The notes under the pieces: generated by a model
Told to the model about the DNA's origin: nothing
Seen by the model: only the letters and a program-made list of their open reading frames with translations
Databases searched by the model: none
Part shown: positions 7,568 through 13,176 of the stretch, piece after piece
Numbering within the stretch: the first letter of the stretch is position 1
How the letters are laid out: the number at the start of each line of letters is the position of its first letter
Source: Acidobacteriota bacterium
Lineage (GTDB): Bacteria; Acidobacteriota; Blastocatellia; Pyrinomonadales; Pyrinomonadaceae
Assembly (NCBI GenBank): GCA_020853255.1
Contig: JADYZI010000128.1
Location: forward strand, 1 to 13,176
Length of the DNA stretch: 13,176 nt
Direction of reading: 5' to 3'
Translations under genes and position numbers: made by a program

Positions 7568-7596
7568 TAGTTGAATCTTAGCAAACGACGTGGTCA

Positions 7597-7662
7597 AACC
7601 ACAGAGACACGGAGACACAGAGCAAATCTCAATTCTTGTCTGCGTCTCCGCGTTTCTGCGTT
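7597..7662. repeat. Imperfect palindrome of the 'accacagag' family between fumarylacetoacetase and mobA
   Basis: The left arm AACCACAGAGACACGGAGAC (7597-7616, continuing to 7620) pairs with a right arm at 7640-7662. Apart from one bulged base, 16 of 20 positions in the paired part match, and all four mismatches are transitions. It sits just after the fumarylacetoacetase stop codon and may end that transcript. Confidence 0.65.
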
Positions 7663-7667
7663 AAAAT

Positions 7668-8996
7668 TCACCCCGCCGGAATGATGCGCCCCCGGCACTC
7701 GCCCAGGCCGATACGGCGAAAGCCTTCGCGTTCGCAGAAGCCTTTCATTATTATCTCGTCGCCGTCTTCAAGAAAGCGCCGCTGTTCGCCAGACGGCAGT
7801 TCAAGCGGTTCGGTGCCGCGCCATGTGCGTTCGAGCAAACAGCCGCGTTCGTCTTTTTCCTTGCCGCTTACCGTTCCCGTCGCCATCAGGTCGCCGGTTT
7901 GCAGATTGCAGCCGTTCGATGCGTGGTGCGTCAACATCTGGCCGACGGTCCAATATAGGTCTTTCGTGTTCGAGCGGCTAAGGCGGTGCGGTTCGATCTT
8001 CTCGTCCCGCATCTTCTCGGTCTGAATATAAACCTCAAGATTGATATCGAGGCCGCCGAACTTTTGATTTTGCCGATCATTCAGATAATCAAGCGGCTGC
8101 GGATCGTCCGGGTCGCGTTCGAATGCCGGTGTTCTGAATGGAGCCAACGCCTCCATCGTCACAACATACGGCGAGATCGTTGTCGCAAAGTTCTTCGCCA
8201 AAAACGGCCCAAGCGGCTGGTACTCCCAAGCCTGAATATCGCGTGCCGACCAGTCGTTCACGAGGCAAACGCCAAAAATATGCTCCTCAGCTTCGCCGAT
8301 CGGTATCGGCGTTCCGAGATCGTTCCCCTGCCCGACAAAAAAGCCAAGCTCCATCTCATAATCCAAATTCTTCGCCGGAATAAAAACCGGCGGCTTCTCC
8401 ACATCGCTCCGATTCTGCCCATACGGCCGCTTGATGTCCGTACCCGAAATAACGATCGACGAAGCCCGCCCATGATATCCGATCGGCACGTACTTATAAT
8501 TCGGCATCAACGGATTGTCCGGCCGAAACATTGACCCGACATTCGTCGCGTGATAGATCGAGCAGTAGAAGTCGGTGTAGTCGCCGATAACGGCGGGAGT
8601 ATCTTCAAACATGCAATCCGTGCGATTCGATAGATGTTTTTGAACTACACTCTGTTTATCGAAACGTTGAGAAAGAATTTCACATATTCGCTTACGGAGT
8701 TCCGTGCGACGATAAATCGGAAAATCCATCAGCCCATCCAGACCGGACCACATTCTGCGGCTTCCCAAAAATTCATGATACGAACCATCGAATAAGCCGT
8801 CCTCGAAACAGAAATCAACATTCAGTACCTGATCCCCAATCAAAACCCCAATTTGAATTTCCTTGTGTTCCTTTATATCGTCGAAAAAGACACAAAACGG
8901 CAAATTCTGTATCGGAAAATCCGTATTCGGGTCATTAGCGGATTCGACCCAGCTTCGCAAATTCGGGTCATGGGTTTCGTTGATCGCGTAGGTCAT
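7668..8996 (-). CDS. fahA: Fumarylacetoacetase
   Basis: This enzyme hydrolyses fumarylacetoacetate to fumarate and acetoacetate, the last step of tyrosine and homogentisate breakdown. The protein is 442 residues, slightly longer than the mammalian enzyme, with an SH3-like N-terminal domain and the FAH hydrolase domain. The signature DYTDFYCSIYHATNVGSMFR holds Asp142 (metal) and His149 (catalytic base). Glu214 and Glu216 (LDYEMELGFF), Asp248 (NDWSARDIQ) and Lys268 follow at the same spacing as mouse Glu199, Glu201, Asp233 and Lys253. No other gene of the pathway is visible. The gap upstream is filled by the REP array, which may have separated it from former operon partners. The start ATG has only a weak purine-rich site before it. 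Confidence 0.97.
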   Translation of the reverse strand: MTYAINETHDPNLRSWVESANDPNTDFPIQNLPFCVFFDDIKEHKEIQIGVLIGDQVLNVDFCFEDGLFDGSYHEFLGSRRMWSGLDGLMDFPIYRRTELRKRICEILSQRFDKQSVVQKHLSNRTDCMFEDTPAVIGDYTDFYCSIYHATNVGSMFRPDNPLMPNYKYVPIGYHGRASSIVISGTDIKRPYGQNRSDVEKPPVFIPAKNLDYEMELGFFVGQGNDLGTPIPIGEAEEHIFGVCLVNDWSARDIQAWEYQPLGPFLAKNFATTISPYVVTMEALAPFRTPAFERDPDDPQPLDYLNDRQNQKFGGLDINLEVYIQTEKMRDEKIEPHRLSRSNTKDLYWTVGQMLTHHASNGCNLQTGDLMATGTVSGKEKDERGCLLERTWRGTEPLELPSGEQRRFLEDGDEIIMKGFCEREGFRRIGLGECRGRIIPAG

Positions 8997-9010
8997 ATTA
9001 GTCTTTGATT

Positions 9011-9312
9011 CGCTACCGCTCAGGTTTCTGCCTCGAAGGCGGAAACACGACCGGTAGGGAGTGTGCCCCCTTAGCCAATGTACGGAAAGACTCCTTTCTC
9101 TTTTGTATCATTCGGGCACCCTCGCTACCGCTCAGGTTTCTGCCTCGAAGGCGGAAACACGACCGGTAGGGAGTGTGCCCCCTTAACCAATGTACGGAAA
9201 GACTCCTTTCTCTTTTGTATCATTCGGGCACCCTCGCTACCGCTCAGGTTTCTGCCTCGAAGGCGGAAACACGACCGGAAGGAAGTTGCCCCCTTAACCA
9301 ATGTACGGATAG
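9011..9312. repeat. Array of three REP-like units, period 112 bp
   Basis: Units start at 9011, 9123 and 9235; the first two are almost identical (TTAGCC versus TTAACC). Each has a nested hairpin: in unit 1 an outer stem CTACCG/CGGTAG (9013-9018, 9052-9057) encloses GTTTCTGCCT-CGA-AGGCGGAAAC (9024-9046). The third unit has lost the outer stem (CGGAAG) and decays after about 9312. The array lies next to an RAYT gene, the typical partner of REP sequences, and fills most of the 346-bp gap between fumarylacetoacetase and that gene. Confidence 0.88.
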
Positions 9313-9342
9313 CTCGTGTTACCTGAGTCCGTATGCCGACCT

Positions 9343-9861
9343 TCAGAAGTCAGGCAGATCGTCGCCTTGGCCGTTAACCGTATAATCGACCGCTCTCGCC
9401 ACGTTACTACGTTTCCACAAATACCGAGTGCTTCCGCCGCGGGACCAGACGCGCTGATCCGGTCCAATTAAACCTGCCTCTCGGAGTTCTCGCGTCGCGT
9501 TCGACTTAAAGGCGTTCATGACCGAATTCGGTGGTGCTTGGGCGGAGGCTACTATGTGCGCGTGATTGGTTCTAACGTGAATGGCGGACAGGCCAAAGAC
9601 ACGATGAACACAAACGTTCCGGATAGCTAACTCCACAACGGCTCGCTGCGGACCGTCAAGCAAAAAAACCTCGGAACTCATGTTCCTTTCCATTGTTACC
9701 GAATACACCGGATCGAGGGCTATTCGGTCGGCACCATACAGGTTCTTGCCGTGCCTGTCCACCGACCCTCGCTGATCACCGTGGAGCCACGTGCCGTAGG
9801 TCCTGATGGTGATGAGGTAGGCTAGGGGAAATTGGTTATCGTCCCATTCGTGATCAGACAT
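9343..9861 (-). CDS. REP-associated tyrosine transposase (RAYT, IS200/Y1-like)
   Basis: A 172-residue single-strand DNA nuclease of the Y1 HUH class, which acts on REP hairpins. The frame is intact. The N-terminal part has the subfamily motif ITIRTYGTWLHGDQRGSVDR (about 18-36). The HUH metal site is His100-Ala-His102 in HVRTNHAHIV. The candidate catalytic tyrosine is Tyr160 in AVDYTVNGQG. REP-like units flank it: a three-unit array after its stop codon and an inverted REP core at 9940-9972 upstream. Only a weak ribosome site precedes the ATG, and expression is probably low, as is common for these genes. I see no IS termini or target duplication, so a domesticated RAYT is more likely than a full insertion sequence. 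Confidence 0.9.
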   Translation of the reverse strand: MSDHEWDDNQFPLAYLITIRTYGTWLHGDQRGSVDRHGKNLYGADRIALDPVYSVTMERNMSSEVFLLDGPQRAVVELAIRNVCVHRVFGLSAIHVRTNHAHIVASAQAPPNSVMNAFKSNATRELREAGLIGPDQRVWSRGGSTRYLWKRSNVARAVDYTVNGQGDDLPDF

Positions 9862-9939
9862 AGTTGTTTGTACGGGGAGTACTTCCTGGCGGTCATCTAT
9901 CTGCCGGGGGCAGGCTCCTTACGGATGTGTATATGTCCA

Positions 9940-9972
9940 GGGGCACACTCCCTACCGGTCGTGTTTCTGCCT
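9940..9972 (-). repeat. Inverted REP core upstream of RAYT
   Basis: This matches the unit-1 core in opposite orientation at 32 of 33 positions. It continues into a short hairpin, CTGC-CTAGA-GCAG (9969-9981), whose loop contains the stop codon of the 9971-10882 gene. Confidence 0.85.
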
Positions 9973-10882
9973 AGAGCAGGCCTAAGGCCTTCAGGTCATC
10001 GACCGGTTCTGTAAAGGAGCATGAGCCGAATGAGATCATGCCTTTGCGCCGCAGGATGTCGAGTTGGGCGGCTGATAGGAAATATTCGCCCCGCCAGGCC
10101 ACGCCATCGTCGCGAAAGGCAAATATCTCGTCGAACTCTTCCTCCATCAGTTCTTCAAGCAGGGCGACGCGAAAGCTTTCGCGGGCAAAGCCTGTCATCA
10201 GCAGAACGTTCAAAAAGCCGTGCATTGTTCCGCGCGGCGCGTTCACGGCGTAGGTCAGCGGGCGAAAGCAGCGTATGGGATGATGCAGCCCCGCCGTTGC
10301 CTTGAACGGCACATTTGCCGCCATGCATGTTCGCACAAACCGAACGATCTCGCGCGTCGGCGGAAAATCTTCATGTGTCGTGCCGCCAGACCGTATCTTT
10401 GCCCGCTGTCGTTTTATCGAAAGCATCGAGAGCAGGTCGGCAAAATTTTCGCCCGTTGAGATCTCAAAATACGTCGTCAGATCATCCGGCAGGGCCGCGA
10501 CCGTATTCTCGATCTTTGAGGCGGTGTTCGCCTTGACCTCCAGCGAATCGCACACCGCACGGCCTGCGTTCTGTGAATTGAACAGCTTTATCTCACGGAT
10601 CGTCGTCGCGATATCCTCGCCCGCCAACACACTAAGCCGCCACGGGTCGCCGTCGGAGAAAAGGTCTTCGCCAGCCTCAAGAAATTCATTAAGGCGCGCG
10701 ACCGGCAAAACGAATCTGCCAAGCATCCAGCCGTGTTCCCCGGAACGATACTGCGCATAATTGGCGACCGCTTCTTTCATCGACAAAAGCGATGGCGGAA
10801 ACAATCCGGCGTAATCGACGATCTCGGCGAGCAGTGTGCTGATAGATCGTTTTGGGGGTAGGGCGGCGGCTTGAGCGTTCAT
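9971..10882 (-). CDS. Uncharacterised protein, possible TIM-barrel-like enzyme
   Basis: A 303-residue cytoplasmic protein that I do not recognise; no signal peptide or membrane segment is seen. Clear motif-like stretches are VDYAGLFPP (22-30), AKIRSGG (161-167), FKATAGLHHPIRCFRP (193-208), NAPRGTMHGFLNVLL (214-228) and FGSCSFTEPVDDL (285-297). Lys162 and Lys194, and His and Ser residues at what could be beta-strand ends, would suit a TIM-barrel active site, but this is inference. GAGG lies 3 nt before the ATG. It is on the same strand as fumarylacetoacetase, with the RAYT island between, so the two may once have been co-transcribed. The stop codon lies inside a REP hairpin, so the last residues may be altered relative to relatives. 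Confidence 0.75.
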   Translation of the reverse strand: MNAQAAALPPKRSISTLLAEIVDYAGLFPPSLLSMKEAVANYAQYRSGEHGWMLGRFVLPVARLNEFLEAGEDLFSDGDPWRLSVLAGEDIATTIREIKLFNSQNAGRAVCDSLEVKANTASKIENTVAALPDDLTTYFEISTGENFADLLSMLSIKRQRAKIRSGGTTHEDFPPTREIVRFVRTCMAANVPFKATAGLHHPIRCFRPLTYAVNAPRGTMHGFLNVLLMTGFARESFRVALLEELMEEEFDEIFAFRDDGVAWRGEYFLSAAQLDILRRKGMISFGSCSFTEPVDDLKALGLL

Positions 10883-11020
10883 TTTCCTCGTCTTATGGGC
10901 GCAAAAGTGTATCCTGAAATCATAAGGTTTCTTGCGTCATTATACAAAATGCGAATGCTTCCCGACGAACAACTGCCCCATCGTGCATAAACGCCATAAA
11001 CCCATGCTGATCTGCGGTCA

Positions 11021-11032
11021 TCTTGCGCAAGA
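11021..11032. promoter_or_regulatory. 12-bp perfect palindrome in the divergent gap before ruvC
   Basis: TCTTGCGCAAGA is a perfect palindrome, 65-76 bp before the ruvC start, in the 214-bp gap between divergent genes. It may be an operator; nothing else supports this. Confidence 0.25.
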
Positions 11033-11044
11033 GTTGCATCCTTG

Positions 11045-11060
11045 GATAACCTGCGTTATC
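11045..11060. promoter_or_regulatory. Palindrome GATAAC-N4-GTTATC, possible LexA-type operator of ruvC
   Basis: Two perfect 6-bp arms are separated by CTGC, centred about 45 bp before the ruvC start. The AAC-N4-GTT core equals the core of the Gram-positive SOS box (CGAAC-N4-GTTCG), and ruvC is a DNA-repair gene. The LexA motif of this organism is unknown to me. Confidence 0.3.
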
Positions 11061-11096
11061 TTGTCAGCATTTCCGCATCCCGAATAATCAGGCCAG

Positions 11097-11606
11097 ATGA
11101 GAGTTTTAGGTATCGACCCAGGCAGCGAAACGCTCGGTTGGGGTGTCGTCGAAGGCAGCGGGAACAAGTATTCGCTTGTCGAGTTCGGCGTCGTTCGGTC
11201 AAACCCGCGCCAGGCGTTCTCAAAGCGGCTGGCCAAGATCTTTGTCAGCGTTGATGAGGTGGCCGAACGCCTCCGGCCGGACGCAATGGCGATCGAAGAA
11301 GCTTTCTATTCGGTGAACGTAAATGTCGCGATGAAGCTCGGCCAGGTCCGCGGCGTGATGCTGCTTATGGCAGAACAGCGCGGGTTGTCGATCGCTGAAT
11401 ACGCCCCGCGGTTGGTCAAGAAAACGGTCGTCGGATACGGCAATGCCGAAAAACAGCAGGTCGGCGAGATGGTGCGGCTGCTGCTCGGACTTAAGGCTGC
11501 GCCGACGCCACATGACGCGGCCGATGCCCTGGCGATAGCGATCTGTCATTTTCATCACGCCGGCCTCAATGAAAAGTTGGACAAGGCGATACGCGGTGCC
11601 AGATAA
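11097..11606 (+). CDS. ruvC: Crossover junction endodeoxyribonuclease RuvC
   Basis: This Holliday-junction resolvase works with the RuvAB branch-migration motor in recombinational repair. The protein is 169 residues, close to the family norm. The RNase-H-like fold carries its four acidic ligands: Asp7 (GIDPGSETLGWG), Glu67 (AIEEAFYSVN), Asp140 and Asp143 (HDAADALAIAICH), spaced like E. coli Asp7, Glu66, Asp138 and Asp141. ruvA and ruvB are not adjacent in the window. The gene is divergent from the 9971-10882 gene, with two palindromes in the shared upstream gap. The next plus-strand gene begins 21 nt downstream, so the two are probably co-transcribed. Confidence 0.98.
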   Translation: MRVLGIDPGSETLGWGVVEGSGNKYSLVEFGVVRSNPRQAFSKRLAKIFVSVDEVAERLRPDAMAIEEAFYSVNVNVAMKLGQVRGVMLLMAEQRGLSIAEYAPRLVKKTVVGYGNAEKQQVGEMVRLLLGLKAAPTPHDAADALAIAICHFHHAGLNEKLDKAIRGAR

Positions 11607-11627
11607 CACGTTCATGCGGTTGAAAGT

Positions 11628-12407
11628 ATGAGCTTTTCACGCAAAATTGGAACAGCATTGATGCTGATCATGTCTTTCGCATTTGCTGCCGATGCGCAAC
11701 GGCGGCCGCGAACGACTGTGAAAAGGCCGGCTGCCCTCTCCGCAAAGCCAAAAGAGACAGGCAGTTGGGCGGTTGTGATGGATGAAACGCTTTCGGTCTT
11801 GCGAGCAAGGCCGAGCCTTTTTGCCGAGGCCGTCCAGCGAATGCGGCGCGGCAGAAAGGTGCGAATACTCGGCGTTGCCGAAGCGGACGGCGTCAAATTC
11901 TATCGCGTGTCCGCTCCGCCCGGTTATTCCGGCTGGGTGCAGGCCGACGCAGTTTTCGGCAAATTCCGCGAGGGCGATGATGCCCGGCTTGCACGGTTGA
12001 TACAGGCATCGAGCGGGTTTGAACAGATAGAACTTGCGGCCGCCTTTTTTGAACATTTCCCGCAATCTCAATTTCGCCCGGCGGTACTGCTCCTTTACGG
12101 CGATCTGTTGGAAGAAGCGGCCGCAAAACTTTCAAAAGACGCGTCCTCAAGGCTTAGCCGCCGAGAGATGGCCGCGTCCGCCGCTCCGCTTCACAGCTAC
12201 TATCTCAACTTCAATATGCTCGACCGGTACCGAAAGATCGGGATCATTTTTTTATTCAATCCAAATACGCGGCTTTATCATTACGAGGGAGCAAGTTGGC
12301 GTGAATTGACCGAGAAGTTCCCCGCGTCTGCCGAGGCGTTGGAGGCTGAAAAGCGGATGGCGTCATTGAAAACAAAAATGGACCGCGGGAACGCAGCGAC
12401 GCCGTAG
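11628..12407 (+). CDS. Secreted or periplasmic SH3-domain protein with helical repeat-like C-terminus
   Basis: This encodes 259 residues. The N-terminus is a typical signal peptide (MSFSRKIGTALMLIMSFAFA) with likely cleavage at ADA-Q. A basic proline-containing linker follows (QRRPRTTVKRP). Residues about 46-112 form a bacterial SH3-type domain: VLRARPSLFAEAVQRMRRG, then KVRILG, FYRVSAPPGYSGWVQADAVFG. Residues about 118-255 are mostly helical, with a TPR-like stretch (FEQIELAAAFFEHFPQSQFRPA) and a second FPASAEALEAEKR segment. Bacterial SH3 domains often bind cell-wall peptides, so an envelope role is plausible. It starts 21 nt after ruvC, with only a weak GAAAG before the ATG, and converges on psuG with 11 nt between the stop codons. 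No specific function can be assigned. Confidence 0.85.
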   Translation: MSFSRKIGTALMLIMSFAFAADAQRRPRTTVKRPAALSAKPKETGSWAVVMDETLSVLRARPSLFAEAVQRMRRGRKVRILGVAEADGVKFYRVSAPPGYSGWVQADAVFGKFREGDDARLARLIQASSGFEQIELAAAFFEHFPQSQFRPAVLLLYGDLLEEAAAKLSKDASSRLSRREMAASAAPLHSYYLNFNMLDRYRKIGIIFLFNPNTRLYHYEGASWRELTEKFPASAEALEAEKRMASLKTKMDRGNAATP

Positions 12408-12418
12408 GGCCGGCTTGT

Positions 12419-13176
12419 CTATCGTTCTATTCTAAGCGAAACCTCCGCCGCGACGCGGGCGTTGTTTTCAAGCAGTGCAATGTTTGCCGCCAGCGTCTTT
12501 CCGCCGCTGATCTCGGAGAGTTGAGACAGCAGAAACGGCGTTATCTCCTTGCCGCTGATCGAACTTTTCTCGGCGAGAGCCATCGCCTTTTCCAGCATTG
12601 CTTCTAACTCATCCGCGTCGATAGCCGCGTGCTCAGGCACCGGCACGGCCAAAACGACAGCACTTCGCAGCCCAAGTTCATCCCGTGCTTTTAACACTGC
12701 CGCCGCTCCGCGATCTGTCTCAACACGCCCGTCGATGGCGAGGCCGCTGGAACGTGAATAGAACGCGGGCAATTCATCACATCCCCACCCAAGCACCACA
12801 ACACCGTACGTCTCAAGCCATTCGCGCGTTGCGGGAAGATCAAGCACAGATTTTGCGCCCGAACACACAACAAGGATCGGCGTATTCGCAAGGACCGGCA
12901 GATCGGCCGAAACGTCATAGACCCCGCCGCGGTGAACACCGCCAATGCCGCCGGTCGAAAAGACGCGAATGCCCGCAAGATCGGCTATCAAACTCGTCGT
13001 CGCGACCGTCGTCGCTCCGTTGCGCTTTCCGGCGATAACAAGCGGCAGGTCGCGAACAGAAACCTTCCGCACATCCGTCGCGGTCGCCAATGACTCGATC
13101 TGTGCGTCGTTCAGCCCAACGCATATCTCACCGTCAAAGATCGCGATCGTCGCCGGCGTCGCTCCGTTCTCGCGAA
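12419..13176 (-). CDS. psuG: Pseudouridine-5'-phosphate glycosidase (IndA/PsuG family), N-terminus beyond right edge
   Basis: The enzyme splits pseudouridine 5'-phosphate into uracil and ribose 5-phosphate (reversibly). The frame is open to the window edge: upstream of an internal TTG at 13090 it continues as RENGATPATIAIFDGEICVG, typical of the family, so the gene is 5'-truncated here. Visible motifs are VSVRDLP, GATTVATT, FSTGGIGGVHRGG, VYDVSADL (metal-binding Asp) and VCSGAKSVLDLPATREWLE, whose Lys forms the ribose Schiff base in characterised PsuG. The C-terminal half (TPFLLSQLSEISGG, then LLENNARVAAEVS) is complete. The usual partner, a PfkB kinase (PsuK), is not in view and could lie upstream beyond the edge. 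It converges with the SH3 gene. Confidence 0.95.
   Translation of the reverse strand, partial: RENGATPATIAIFDGEICVGLNDAQIESLATATDVRKVSVRDLPLVIAGKRNGATTVATTSLIADLAGIRVFSTGGIGGVHRGGVYDVSADLPVLANTPILVVCSGAKSVLDLPATREWLETYGVVVLGWGCDELPAFYSRSSGLAIDGRVETDRGAAAVLKARDELGLRSAVVLAVPVPEHAAIDADELEAMLEKAMALAEKSSISGKEITPFLLSQLSEISGGKTLAANIALLENNARVAAEVSLRIER

Larger units (their letters stand above)
9343..9972. mobile_element. RAYT gene plus inverted REP core, paired with the array at 9011-9312
   Basis: The 33-nt core at 9940-9972 is the reverse complement of 9037-9069 in REP unit 1 with a single mismatch. Together with the array it brackets the transposase. A second palindrome, CTGCCGGGGGCAG (9901-9913), may be a diverged REP. 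Outer limits of the island are uncertain. Confidence 0.65.

Noticed and set aside
7568..7618. Upstream ATG extending mobA by 17 residues
   Set aside because: The extension is encoded by the arm of the intergenic palindrome and precedes the normal MobA N-terminus (xxAFILVGG).
9011..9312. Possible CRISPR array because of regular direct repeats
   Set aside because: The whole 112-bp unit is repeated, including the part between hairpins, so there are no unique spacers, and no cas genes are present.
9078..9385. Plus-strand frames through the REP array
   Set aside because: They consist only of repeat sequence in shifting frames (112 is not a multiple of 3) and have no coding features.
12419..13090. 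Complete 223-residue gene starting at TTG 13090
   Set aside because: The frame stays open upstream with clear PsuG family sequence, so this is the 3' part of a longer gene cut by the window edge.

Overview
The window looks like chromosomal DNA of a mid-GC Gram-negative bacterium. The best guess is an acidobacterium of the Blastocatellia type. This is inference from three things: large secreted subtilases, an RAYT transposase of the 'TYGTWLHGDQRGSVDR' type, and intergenic 'accacagagacac' palindromes, which I associate with such genomes. No marker gene here settles the taxonomy.

Positions 1-5239 hold two tandem paralogous S8 (subtilisin-like) secreted proteases on the minus strand. The first-transcribed copy (2696-5233) is complete and the second (1-2438) runs off the left edge. 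Each has a signal peptide, an N-terminal module that aligns with the first AAA+ domain of ClpB/ClpA but has lost its ATPase residues, a propeptide-like region, a full Asp/His/Asn/Ser catalytic set and a C-terminal GVLVGD hexapeptide repeat. The N-terminal coding DNA of the two copies is about 96% identical without gaps over 510 bp, while the rest has clearly diverged, which points to gene conversion. Both genes carry the same sigma-54-like promoter at the same distance from the start codon, with clustered TGACCG half-sites upstream.

Positions 5444-8996 hold three housekeeping genes on the minus strand: purF (purine synthesis), mobA (molybdenum cofactor) and fumarylacetoacetase (tyrosine catabolism). 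The two gaps around mobA each hold an imperfect palindrome of the same 'accacagag' family.

Positions 9011-9972 are a mobile island. Three tandem 112-bp REP-like units lie on one side of a REP-associated tyrosine transposase gene, and an inverted copy of the REP core lies on the other side, where it supplies the stop codon of an uncharacterised gene (9971-10882, minus). The island separates that gene from fumarylacetoacetase.

Positions 11097-13176 hold ruvC and a secreted SH3-domain protein on the plus strand. These converge with psuG (pseudouridine-5'-phosphate glycosidase, minus strand), whose N-terminus lies beyond the right edge.

The strongest novelty candidates are the ATPase-dead Clp-like domain fused to exported subtilases, its homogenised DNA, the protein-level conservation of the hexapeptide tail, and the shared sigma-54-like control region.
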